The notes beneath the pieces are model-generated. The model was not told the origin of the DNA. It searched no databases and saw only the letters and a list, made by a program, of their open reading frames with translations. 64,000 nt of DNA, taken from assembly GCA_963761015.1 (NCBI GenBank), contig CAVXFL010000025.1, positions 1 to 64,000 of the forward strand, in the 5' to 3' direction. The translations under genes and the position numbers were made by a program. Positions 28,287-36,102 of the stretch are shown in pieces; within the stretch, counting starts at the first letter, position 1, and each line of letters starts with the position of its first letter. Source of the DNA: CAVXFL01 sp963761015. GTDB taxonomy: Bacteria; Pseudomonadota; Alphaproteobacteria; Acetobacterales; Acetobacteraceae.

Positions 28287-29913
28287 TCAGGCGCTGGCGC
28301 GGGTGGATTCCGCCGTCTCCGGCGCGGTCCAGTAGGTGCCCGGCCACTGCAGCCGGACCTCCAGCGTCCCGCCACCACCGAGCAACGCTCCGGGCAGGAT
28401 CGCCTCGCCGTCGGTCCAGCGCCAGGATACGTTGCCGTTGCTCTCGAGGCGGTGGAAGCCCTTCAGCCGCGGATCGTCCAGCGCGATCGGCGTTTGCTCG
28501 CCGTCGGGGCGGCGCAACGTCAGCCCGCTCACGCACACGCCGAGGCGACGGCAATCCTCTTCCCCGAGGGAGGTGCCGCTCGGGAAACCGGTGCGCGAGA
28601 CCAGTCGCGCCTCGGCCGCGCCCTCGGGCAGCTCGAAGCAATAGACCTCGCCGTCCACCGCGCTCGGCCGGAGCACCTGGCCCTTCGCCGCGAGCGTCAG
28701 GTCGGCCTCGTGGCTGACCGTATTGCCGTCGGCTTGCAGCCGCTCGATCAGCCGCTGGCGCACGGACGGCCAGCACCGGGCCGTCCTCGACGAATGGCAG
28801 GCAGGCGTCCGTCTGCATCCGCTTCGGCGCGAAATCGGGATGCAACACCACCAGCCGCGCGGCATTCGTGAACTGGTTGCTGTTGCCGGTATCGAGATAG
28901 CTTTCCGCCGGCATGCCGTCGGCCAGCAGGATGTCGTGCTGCGACAGCTCGACATGGAAATACTGCACCGAGGTGGCGGTCAGATCCTGCACGATGCTGA
29001 CGCCGTTCAGCAGCTTGCCGGCGTTCATCAACACGCCGTCCACCGCGACCGCGTGGTCCGGCGAGACCACCAGATCGCGCAGCGGCATGCCGTCCGCGAG
29101 CGCGCCGGCCTTGATCCGCACGGGGCGCACCAGGTCGGGCTGCGGATGCCCGGCGATGTCGATCCGCCGCTCGCCGATCCAGCGCACGCGCTTCAACGGA
29201 CTGCCCTTGCCCGAAAGCGTCACCACCAGATCGCCCTGACGCAACTCCTCGACCTGCACCTCGCCGCGCGCCGTCATGATGCGTGTCCCGGCGGCGAAGC
29301 AGGGGATTACCTGGATGAAGGAGAGGCCGGTGTTCTTGTCGACGCCGACGAAGAAGTCCGTGTGGGAACTGGGGGCGAACGTCACGTCCAGCGACGTGAC
29401 CTCCTGGCCGTTCTCGAACAGCGTGATCGTGTGCTGATTGGCGGAGAGCGAGGCGCTGTTGAACGGGGTGGCCAGCTCGATATGGTCGCCGTCGTTCAGG
29501 TTCTCGAACAGATTACCGTTGCCGACAGCCTGAAGTTCGATCGTGCTGATGCCGCTGACATAATCGAACACGTCGCCGTTCGCGGTGACGCCGGGGCCGA
29601 GATTGATGAAATGCGAGGTATTGAGGTCGACGCTGACGCCGTTCACGTTGCCGCCGATGATGCCGACGCCATCGGTGATCGTAATCGCGCCGCCGCTGGC
29701 GGTCCCTATGACGTCGAGCGTTCCCGCATCGACGCTGAGCGTGGACCCGTTGTCCATGCCGCCGATCGTGACGTTATTGAAGAACGAGTTGACTGTGCTG
29801 CCGCTGACGGTGCCGGTGATGACCAGGGTGCCGGCACTGATGACATCCCGGGTCGAATCATCCAGGTTGCCCGCTATGGTCTGAGTGGTGCCGTGAAGGT
29901 CAATCGTCGACAT
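28287..29913 (-). CDS. Hint-domain surface protein, paralogue 2 (frameshifted)
   Basis: About 541 residues. The N-terminal 200 residues are Gly/Thr/Asn-rich beta-repeats (TLVITGTVSGSTVNSFFNN, TLDVIGTASGGAITITDG) like those of bacterial adhesins and beta-helix proteins. The Hint_2 domain opens PCFAAGTRIMTARGEVQVEEL and includes DLVVSPDHAVAVDGVLMNAG and YFHVELSQHDILLADGMPAESY. The frame breaks near 28763 and resumes after one base with RQRLIERLQADGNTV, ending TYWTAPETAESTRASA. No classical signal peptide is visible, so export, if any, could be by type I secretion (inference). It has its own terminator. Confidence 0.87.
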
Positions 29914-30210
29914 ATTTTCCTACTCCCCAGCATCGCCGTTCGGCGAATCCCGCCAATGCAACGAACATTACGCTCTCGCGTGGGGATCGGGGAAGGGGGT
30001 TGGGCGAAGAATTCCTAACCTTTGGCTCACATGTGCTTGATTTTTGAGCTGGATGCGACGAAAGGGCCACAGGTGCGGCTCTGGTACGAGCGCGGTTCGC
30101 AGTTGGGCCGAATTTCCGTAAGTGTCTGATTTCATTGTCGCGGGCGCGGGCGTGCCGCCGGACGTCATGCGCGACGTGCTGGCGCAGCGAATCCGCCGGC
30201 GCCGCGCTAC

Positions 30211-31188
30211 CTACCGGTAAAGCCCCGCCATCCGGGCTCGCACCTTCACCAGGCTGACCAGCAGGTCGAGCGTCGGCGTCGGCACGCCGGCCAGGCGGGC
30301 CAGCTCCAGCGGCGCCACGAACATGCCGTCGATTTCCATCGGCCGGCCGCGTTCGAGATCCTGGAGCACGCTCGGCTTGTGCTCCATCTGCAGATAGCTC
30401 GACACCTGGGCGTTGGCGTCGTGCGTCGGGTGGCAGCCCATGGCGGTGGCGATCGCCAGCACCTCGGCCGCGACGCGGCGCCCGGCTGCGTCCATCGGCG
30501 GCTCCACGAAGATGTCCTTGGGCGGGGCCAGGGTCAGGATGGCGAACGGCCCGGAGGTCATGTTCAGGATCAGCTTGGACCAGATGGCGTCGCGGATGCG
30601 CTCGGTGATCTGCACGCCGATGCCGCCGGCCGACAGCACCGTTCCCAACGGTTCCAGCCGGGGCGAGGGCCGATGGTCCGGCTCGCCGAGGAGCAACCGG
30701 CTGCGCCGGTTCTCGACATGGACGACGCCGGGGCTGACCACGGTGCAGGCGGAGTAGGCGACGCCGCCGACCGCGCGCTCCGGCCCGACCGCGTTCCACA
30801 CCGCGTCGCCCGGGTCGATCAGCGGCAAGCGCCGCCCGTCGAACGCGCCACCGTGGCGGTGGAAATACCACCAGGGAATGCCGTTCATCAGGAAGACGAC
30901 CGGCGTTTCCGGCCCGAGCAGCGGCCCGATGCCCTCCGCGACCGAACTCAGCGCGGGCGCTTTCACCGTCACGATCACCCAGTCCTGCCGGCCGAGCCGG
31001 CGCGGATCGTCGCTGGCGGCGACGCGCGCTCGGATCTCGCCATCGGCGGCCAGCACCGTCAGGCCGTTGTCCCGGATCGCCTGCAACTGCGCGCCACGCG
31101 TGACCACGGAGACCTCGGCCCCGCCCTTGGCCAGCCGGCCGGCAACGTGGCCGCCGACCGCGCCGGCGCCGAACACGCATACCTTCAC
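30211..31188 (-). CDS. Ketopantoate reductase family oxidoreductase (ApbA/PanE-like)
   Basis: A 325-residue NADP-dependent reductase. The N-terminal Rossmann motif is VFGAGAVGGHVAGRLAKGG (residues 5-23), FLMNGIPWWYF is the substrate-loop region, and the C-terminal domain has the catalytic Lys in IWSKLILNMTSGPFA. The closest biochemical model is 2-dehydropantoate 2-reductase of pantothenate synthesis, but many paralogues act on other 2-oxo acids and no pan genes are nearby, so I do not assign panE. It lies downstream of the SelW-like gene on the same strand (111-base gap). Confidence 0.87.
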   Translation of the reverse strand: MKVCVFGAGAVGGHVAGRLAKGGAEVSVVTRGAQLQAIRDNGLTVLAADGEIRARVAASDDPRRLGRQDWVIVTVKAPALSSVAEGIGPLLGPETPVVFLMNGIPWWYFHRHGGAFDGRRLPLIDPGDAVWNAVGPERAVGGVAYSACTVVSPGVVHVENRRSRLLLGEPDHRPSPRLEPLGTVLSAGGIGVQITERIRDAIWSKLILNMTSGPFAILTLAPPKDIFVEPPMDAAGRRVAAEVLAIATAMGCHPTHDANAQVSSYLQMEHKPSVLQDLERGRPMEIDGMFVAPLELARLAGVPTPTLDLLVSLVKVRARMAGLYR

Positions 31189-31299
31189 GTCAATGCTCCC
31201 TTTTCCCGCCGCGGCCGATGCGCCGGGCGGACGCTGGTCGGATTCGGCTGGTTTGCCGCCGCGACGCGGCAGGCTCCGCGGCCCGGATCGGGCGGGGCA

Positions 31300-31518
31300 T
31301 CAGGCGACGGCGTTCGCCACCTCGTCATCGGTCGGAAAGCGCCCCGTCGCCTTCTTGGAAAACCGGAGCGCGCCGTCCACCGTGATCTCGAACACGCCGC
31401 CATCCGATCTGGTCAGATGGACCTCGGCCGAGGGCCGGCGCGCCATTATGATGTCCCGCGCCGCGCGGGCGCGCGGCTCGTAGCCTCAACGCGAGCAGTA
31501 TTCGATGTCGATGTTCAT
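31300..31518 (-). CDS. Selenoprotein W-like (Rdx/SelT-SelW-SelH family) protein with in-frame UGA (Sec)
   Basis: Standard translation stops at codon 11 (TGA, 31488-31486). Reading that codon as selenocysteine gives a complete 72-residue Rdx-family protein. It starts MNIDIEYCSR, then U, then GYEPRARAARDIIM; the middle has the family block GGVFEITVDGALRFSKK, and it ends TGRFPTDDEVANAVA before TGA. The UGA falls exactly at the second position of the CxxC/CxxU redox motif (Cys8-Ser-Arg-Sec11), where SelW proteins carry Sec. A hairpin begins 10 bases after the UGA. These small thioredoxin-fold proteins are thought to be thiol-based redox factors. The selA/B/C/D genes it would need are not in the window. 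Confidence 0.85.
31461..31488 (-). promoter_or_regulatory. Putative bacterial SECIS element (UGA plus adjacent stem-loop)
   Basis: After the UGA there are 9 spacer bases, then CCGCGC (31476-31471), loop GCCC (31470-31467) and GCGCGG (31466-31461), a perfect 6-base-pair GC stem. The first loop base is G and lies 16 bases after the UGA. Known bacterial SECIS hairpins have a G in the first two loop positions and the loop about 16-37 bases downstream of UGA, so this fits at the short limit. GC-rich DNA yields chance hairpins, which lowers certainty. Confidence 0.6.
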
Positions 31519-31553
31519 TGCATCCCCGTTGATTGCATCCCCGTTGATTGCAT
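31515..31553 (-). repeat. 15-bp tandem repeat and 12-codon leader ORF before the SelW-like gene
   Basis: The unit ATGCAATCAACGGGG occurs twice in tandem followed by a partial third copy, directly upstream of and running into the SelW start. In one frame it reads MQSTGMQSTGMQ and stops at a TGA that overlaps the SelW ATG (ATGA). Each unit places GGGG just before an ATG. It may be a translationally coupled leader or just a local duplication. Confidence 0.7.
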
Positions 31554-31654
31554 CCTCCGCGGCCAGCCAAGCGCGGCCGCCGCCGCCGCGTCAAGGCCGC
31601 CGCGCCGCTTGACTTCGCCGGCCCCCCTCCGCATTTTCCTGCCGCGTCAAGGGC

Positions 31655-31730
31655 GGGGCTGTAGCTCAGCTGGGAGAGCACCTCGTTCGCAATGAGGGGG
31701 TCAGGGGTTCAAGTCCCCTCAGCTCCACCA
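31655..31730 (+). tRNA. tRNA-Ala (anticodon CGC)
   Basis: The 76-base sequence opens GGGGCTGTAGCTCAGCTGGG and ends in encoded CCA. Acceptor stem GGGGCTG/CAGCTCC (one G-U pair), D arm GCTCAGCTGGGAGAGC, anticodon stem-loop CCTCG-TTCGCAA-TGAGG with anticodon CGC, and T arm AGGGGTTCAAGTCCCCT are all present. It reads GCG codons, frequent in this GC-rich genome. Confidence 0.97.
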
Positions 31731-32343
31731 CCGCCCTGAAGCCAACCGCCGTGGTTTGTGAACATCGGGCTGCCCTGGCCGGCGTCGCTACGGTAAGATC
31801 GAGCCCGCCATAGCATTCATCGAGCGGCAGTTCGATGCCGATTTCCGGCAACCTCAGAACGTCGCCGGCGCCGATCGTCGTCGCGATCCAATCCTCGCCC
31901 TGACGGGCGAAATCCGTTGCGCCGACGTAGTCCTGTTCCAGAATGACATAGCGCTGGATCGAGGCCGTCGCCCGATAGTCCTGAACCTTCTCGATCCGGT
32001 CGGTGCGCTGGTTGTCGTGGCTGACGACCTCGAACACGATCACCGGCCGGCCGACAATCGTCGCGTTTCTCGGGACCGGTGAACAGGCGACGAGAACGTC
32101 CGGGTAACGCACTTTCCCGTTGCCCGCGACGATCTTCAGATTCGGTCCAAACGGTCGGCAAGGTGTCCCGGCCAGCCGGTTCTTCAATCCACTTCGCAGA
32201 TTGCCGATGATGTCGTCGTGTCCGGCTGTTCCTCCGGTCTTCGCCACCGGCTGGAATCTGTCGAACTCGTAACGGAGTTCCTGGCGCTCCTCCCAGTCCA
32301 GGAACTCGGCCAGGCTCATCGGTGCGCGCAGCGCGACGTTCAT
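31666..32343 (-). CDS. Uma2-family restriction-endonuclease-fold protein with extended C-terminus
   Basis: A PD-(D/E)XK-fold protein of the Uma2 (DUF820) family. It has MSLAEFLDWEERQELRYEFD, HDDIIGNLRSGLKNRL, KVRYPDVLVACSPVP and IVFEVVSHDNQRTDRIEK, where the PDV Asp and FEV Glu are likely metal ligands. The domain should end near LPEIGIELPLDECYGGLDL. The last 45 or so residues, including LRGLEPLTPSLRT, are the antisense reading of tRNA-Ala on the other strand, so the natural stop was probably lost by a nearby indel and the true 3' end is near 31800. Function of Uma2 proteins is poorly known. Confidence 0.8.
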   Translation of the reverse strand: MNVALRAPMSLAEFLDWEERQELRYEFDRFQPVAKTGGTAGHDDIIGNLRSGLKNRLAGTPCRPFGPNLKIVAGNGKVRYPDVLVACSPVPRNATIVGRPVIVFEVVSHDNQRTDRIEKVQDYRATASIQRYVILEQDYVGATDFARQGEDWIATTIGAGDVLRLPEIGIELPLDECYGGLDLTVATPARAARCSQTTAVGFRAVVELRGLEPLTPSLRTRCSPS

Positions 32344-32488
32344 GGAGGCTCATATAGCATGTCTCCGGCCGCCGATCATCGGCTCGCAAGGGATTGCGAG
32401 CGCGCTTGACGCCTCCGGCAGGGCCATCCACTTCTAGGCCGTTCGCGCGGCCTGCCCGTCGCGCGCCAGTGTGAGGCGGGGCCGGCCG

Positions 32489-33496
32489 ATGTCCACTCGC
32501 GTCGTCATCGATCACCGGATCGGGGCACCCGGCCTGCCCGATGCCGCGCGCGCGCCGCGCCACCCGGAAAAGGCGCATCGGCCGGACAATCCCATTGTCC
32601 GCAAGCCCGCCTGGATCCGGGTGAAGGCGCCGACCCACCCGGTCTACCACGAAACCCGCGCGCTCATGCGCGAGAACCGGCTGCACACGGTCTGCGAGGA
32701 AGCCGCCTGCCCGAATATCGGCGAGTGCTGGGCGCGGCGCCACGCCACCATGATGATCATGGGCGACACCTGCACGCGCGCCTGCGCGTTCTGCAACGTC
32801 CGCACCGGAATGCCCCATGCGCTCGACGCGGACGAACCGGCGCGGGTCGCCGACGCGGTGGCCCGGCTCGGGCTGCGCCACGTGGTCGTCACCTCGGTCG
32901 ATCGCGACGACCTGCCGGACGGCGGCGCCCACCATTTCGCGGCCGTGATCCGCGCCATCCGCGCCGCCGCGCCCGCGACGACGATCGAGGTGCTGACCCC
33001 GGACTTCCTGCGCAAGCCGGGCGCGGCGGACATCGTCGTCGCGGCCCGCCCCGACGTGTTCAATCACAACCTGGAAACCGTGCCGCGGCTCTACCCAACC
33101 ATTCGCCCCGGCGCCCGCTATTACCAGTCGCTGCGGCTGCTCGACCGGGTAAAGCAGCTCGACCCGACGATGTTCACCAAGTCGGGCCTCATGGTGGGGC
33201 TCGGCGAAGACCGTGTCGAACTCATGCAGGTGATGGACGATCTGCGCATCGCCGATGTCGATTTTCTCACCATCGGCCAGTATCTGCAGCCGACCGTGAA
33301 GCACGCGGCCGTCGCGCGGTTCGTCACGCCCGAGGAGTTCGCCGACTTCGCCGCGCTGGCGCGCGGCCGGGGCTTCCTGCTGGTTTCCGCCTCGCCGTTG
33401 ACCCGCAGCTCCTATCACGCCGATGCCGATTTCGCCGCGCTCAGGGCCGCCCGCGCCGCGCGCTGCACCGGGCAGTCGCGGACGGTGAGCGCCTGA
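32489..33496 (+). CDS. lipA: Lipoyl synthase
   Basis: A 335-residue radical-SAM enzyme that inserts two sulfurs into octanoyl groups on lipoyl domains. It serves complexes such as the 2-oxoglutarate dehydrogenase encoded at 41.7-47.4 kb. The auxiliary cluster Cys are C69, C74 and C80 (CEEAACPNIGEC), and the radical-SAM cluster Cys are C95, C99 and C102 (CTRACAFC). The LipA-specific C-terminal RSSYHAD is present, containing the Ser ligand of the auxiliary cluster. The ATG at 32489 is preferred to an upstream GTG at 32471. The COQ10-like gene follows after 3 bases. Confidence 0.97.
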   Translation: MSTRVVIDHRIGAPGLPDAARAPRHPEKAHRPDNPIVRKPAWIRVKAPTHPVYHETRALMRENRLHTVCEEAACPNIGECWARRHATMMIMGDTCTRACAFCNVRTGMPHALDADEPARVADAVARLGLRHVVVTSVDRDDLPDGGAHHFAAVIRAIRAAAPATTIEVLTPDFLRKPGAADIVVAARPDVFNHNLETVPRLYPTIRPGARYYQSLRLLDRVKQLDPTMFTKSGLMVGLGEDRVELMQVMDDLRIADVDFLTIGQYLQPTVKHAAVARFVTPEEFADFAALARGRGFLLVSASPLTRSSYHADADFAALRAARAARCTGQSRTVSA

Positions 33497-33499
33497 CCG

Positions 33500-33982
33500 A
33501 TGCCGACGCATGCCGAACGCAAGATCGTGCCGTACCGCCCCGACCAGTTGTTCGACCTGGTGGCCGATGTCGAGAAGTATCCGGAATTCCTGCCCTGGTG
33601 CGTGGGCGCGCGCGTGCGCAGCCGGACCGAGACGCAGCTCGTCGCCGATCTCACCATCGGTTTCGGGCCGTTGCGCGAAAGCTTCACCAGCCGCGTGAGC
33701 CTGGAGCGTCCGCACCGCGTCCGCGTGCGCTACGAGAACGGCCCGTTCCGGTACCTTGACAACCAATGGGCGTTCGAGCCGCACCCGCGTGGTTCATCCG
33801 TCGACTTCTTCGTCGAGTTCGAGTTTCGCAGCCGCATCCTGCGCGCCGCCATGAACGTGGTGTTCAACGAGGCGGTCCGCCGCATGGTGAACGCGTTCGA
33901 GAAGCGGGCGCGCGCCGTCTATGGTCCGCCACGGTCCATGGCGCACGCGGTGCCGCAGCCAATGGAGCCGGCCGATCACTGA
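33500..33982 (+). CDS. COQ10/RatA-type START-domain protein
   Basis: A 160-residue SRPBCC/START-fold protein. It has the family opening RKIVPYRPDQLFDLVADVEKYPEFLPWC, then FGPLRESFTSRV and FRYLDNQWAF, and ends VVFNEAVRRMVNAFEKRARAVYG. Homologues are mitochondrial Coq10, a ubiquinone-binding chaperone, and E. coli RatA. In alphaproteobacteria this gene regularly follows lipA, as here with 3 bases between them. A ubiquinone-handling role is most likely. The RatA ribosome-antiassociation toxin name should not be taken as function. Confidence 0.92.
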   Translation: MPTHAERKIVPYRPDQLFDLVADVEKYPEFLPWCVGARVRSRTETQLVADLTIGFGPLRESFTSRVSLERPHRVRVRYENGPFRYLDNQWAFEPHPRGSSVDFFVEFEFRSRILRAAMNVVFNEAVRRMVNAFEKRARAVYGPPRSMAHAVPQPMEPADH

Positions 33983-33983
33983 G

Positions 33984-35054
33984 ATGACGCGACTAGCCCC
34001 GCTGCCGCCCGATCCATCGGCGCCGAAGCTGCTTGTTGATCTCTATTCCGATACGCACACCAAGCCGACGCGGGCCATGCGCGAGGCGATGCTGGTGGCG
34101 GAGGTGGGCGACGAGCAGCACGGCGACGATCCCACCGTGAACGCGCTGTGCGCGCGGATGGCGGATCTGCTCGGCAAGCAAGCGGCGATGTTCCTGCCGA
34201 GCGGCACGATGTGCAACGAGGTCGCCATCCTGACGCATTGCCGCCCCGGCGACGAAATTCTGGCGCACCCGACCGCGCACATCATCGCCGCGGAGGCCGG
34301 CGCGCCCTGGGCGCTCGCCGGCGTGCAGGTCACCGGGATCGACGGGCCGCGCGGCCAATTCGACGTGGCGAGCCTGGACGCGGCGATCCGCCAGCCGCGG
34401 CGCCACGCGCCGCCGCAGACCTTGATGGCGGTCGAACAGACCTCGAATCTCGGCGGTGGCGCCATCTGGCCGCCCGAGCGGCTACGCGCGGTGGCCGAGG
34501 CGGCGCACGCGCACGGGCTGGCGACGCACATGGACGGGGCGCGGCTGTTCAATGCGACGGTGGCGCTCGGCGTCGCGCCACGAGAGATGGCCGAGGGCTA
34601 CGACAGCGTCTGGGTGGATTTCACCAAGGGCCTGGGCGCGCCGCTCGGCGCCGCGCTCGCCGGATCGGAGGCGTTCATCGACGCTGCGTGGCGCTGGAAG
34701 CAGCGGCTCGGGGGCGCGATGCGCCAGGCCGGCATCTGCGCCGCGGCCTGCCTCTACGCGCTCGATCACCACGTCGATCGCCTGGCCGAGGATCACGATA
34801 ACGCGCGCGCCCTCGCGGACGGACTGGGCCGGATCGCCGGGATCGCCGCCGAGCGGCCGGACACCAACCTGGTGTTTTTCGATACGTCCGGGACCGGGCT
34901 GGAGGCGCAGGAGTTGGCGGCGCGGGTTCGGCGCCGGGGCGTTCAGATCAGCGTCATGGGGCGCCACCGCGCCCGCGCCTGCCTTCACCTCGGGGTCACG
35001 CGTGCCGATGTCGAGACCGCCCTCGCCGCGATCCGCGCCGCGGCGGAAGGCTAG
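33984..35054 (+). CDS. Threonine aldolase family PLP enzyme
   Basis: A 356-residue fold-type I PLP enzyme that cleaves L-threonine or L-allo-threonine to glycine and acetaldehyde. It has LLVDLYSDTHTKPTRAMREAM, GDDPTVNALCARMADLLG and LPSGTMCNEVAILTHC, then THMDGARLFN with the PLP-binding Asp. The Schiff-base lysine is K215 in VDFTKGLGAPLGA. The ATG at 33984 overlaps the end region of the START gene by a base or so and begins MTRLAPLPPDPSAP. The stereospecificity subclass is not clear. Confidence 0.92.
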   Translation: MTRLAPLPPDPSAPKLLVDLYSDTHTKPTRAMREAMLVAEVGDEQHGDDPTVNALCARMADLLGKQAAMFLPSGTMCNEVAILTHCRPGDEILAHPTAHIIAAEAGAPWALAGVQVTGIDGPRGQFDVASLDAAIRQPRRHAPPQTLMAVEQTSNLGGGAIWPPERLRAVAEAAHAHGLATHMDGARLFNATVALGVAPREMAEGYDSVWVDFTKGLGAPLGAALAGSEAFIDAAWRWKQRLGGAMRQAGICAAACLYALDHHVDRLAEDHDNARALADGLGRIAGIAAERPDTNLVFFDTSGTGLEAQELAARVRRRGVQISVMGRHRARACLHLGVTRADVETALAAIRAAAEG

Positions 35055-35119
35055 GCTGGGCCCGACCGCCGGCCTGCCGGCACAATCGACGATCGGCGTC
35101 GGCGCATAGGAGATCGCGC

Positions 35120-35554
35120 ATGCGTTTATCTCTGCTCGCGGCATTCGGCATCACGCTGCTCGCGGCGGCCGCCCAGGCGCAGAACACGGCGCCGGTGACC
35201 CCGGCGCCCTCGGGCCTGAACCCGTCAGAACCGAAGCCGTCCGTCACCGCGCCGGGACAAGCGGGTACATTACCGGCGAGGGCTCAGAGCAAGCCCGCCG
35301 TCACCCACCATCGGCACCGCAGAACCCTGCAGGCGATGTTCGAGCGGGCGAACGCCACCCACGATGGGCACCTGACGCCGGAGCAGGCGCAGGCGTCATG
35401 GCCCTCGGTGGCCAGGCATTTCGCGGAGATCGACAAGGACAACCGCGGTTATCTCACCATTGAGCAAATCCGGACCTGGCGAAAAGCGCACCGGCATCAC
35501 CGCCATGGCCACCGGACCAGGGGTTCCGCCGCGACCTCCGAACACGCGCAATAG
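35120..35554 (+). CDS. Periplasmic EF-hand calcium-binding protein
   Basis: A 144-residue protein with a Sec signal peptide (MRLSLLAAFGITLLAAAAQAQ), a Pro/Ala-rich linker and two EF-hand-like loops. One is degenerate (ANATHDGHLTPEQA) and one good (EIDKDNRGYLTIEQI, near residues 103-117). The tail is His/Arg-rich (KAHRHHRHGHR), which might bind metal. Such small EF-hand proteins are common in alphaproteobacterial periplasm; the target is unknown. Confidence 0.85.
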   Translation: MRLSLLAAFGITLLAAAAQAQNTAPVTPAPSGLNPSEPKPSVTAPGQAGTLPARAQSKPAVTHHRHRRTLQAMFERANATHDGHLTPEQAQASWPSVARHFAEIDKDNRGYLTIEQIRTWRKAHRHHRHGHRTRGSAATSEHAQ

Positions 35555-35562
35555 CGCGCCGC

Positions 35563-36063
35563 TCAGGACCGGTTCGCGAGCGCGGCGTCCCGGATCAGTT
35601 GCAGGGCCACGGCGACGCTCCGCCGCCGCACCTCGGCGCGGTCTCCCGCGAAGTCCCGGCGCTCGGCGCGGGCCGCGCGGCCTCGCGCGGCCAAGCCGAA
35701 CCACACCAGGCCGACCGGCTTCTCGGCGCTGCCGCCGCCCGGACCGGCAACGCCCGTCACCGCCACGGCGATGTCCGCGGCGGAACGCGCCAGCGCGCCT
35801 TCCGCCATTCGCGCCGCGACCGGTTCGCTTACCGCGCCCACCGCCGCGATCAGATCGGCCGGCACCCCGAGCATCTGGGTCTTTGCCGCATTCGAGTAGG
35901 TGACGAACCCGCGATCGACGACATCGCTCGATCCGGCAATCGCGGTCAGCGTCGCCGCGATCAGCCCGCCGGTGCAGCTTTCGGCGGTGGCGAGGCGCAA
36001 ACCGCGCGTTCGACAAGCGTCCAGAAGCCGAGCCGCATCCGCCAGAATGCCGTCATCGATCAT
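35563..36063 (-). CDS. pncC: CinA-family nicotinamide-nucleotide amidohydrolase
   Basis: A 166-residue stand-alone CinA C-terminal domain that deamidates NMN to nicotinate mononucleotide in pyridine nucleotide salvage. Diagnostic blocks are RLATAESCTGGLIAATLTAI, containing the catalytic Ser, FVTYSNAAKTQMLGV and AVTGVAGPGGGSAEKPVGLVW. Length is normal for the single-domain form. It is convergent with the EF-hand gene and lies downstream of pgpA, in the order slt-pgpA-pncC. Confidence 0.92.
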   Translation of the reverse strand: MIDDGILADAARLLDACRTRGLRLATAESCTGGLIAATLTAIAGSSDVVDRGFVTYSNAAKTQMLGVPADLIAAVGAVSEPVAARMAEGALARSAADIAVAVTGVAGPGGGSAEKPVGLVWFGLAARGRAARAERRDFAGDRAEVRRRSVAVALQLIRDAALANRS

Positions 36064-36102
36064 GCTTCGATCCTCGCTGGTCGGACGCTGGCCGATCCGC
36101 GC

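Noticed and set aside
30122..30220. A 32-codon GTG frame (MSDFIVAGAGVPP...) near the ketopantoate-reductase-like gene
   Set aside because: Too short and overlaps the 3' end of a well-supported gene on the other strand; may be a remnant but cannot be supported.
31300..31518. Reading the SelW-like TGA as another random frameshift or a nonsense mutation
   Set aside because: No frame change is needed: both sides are in the same frame, and the codon is exactly at the family's Sec/Cys position with a SECIS-like hairpin after it.
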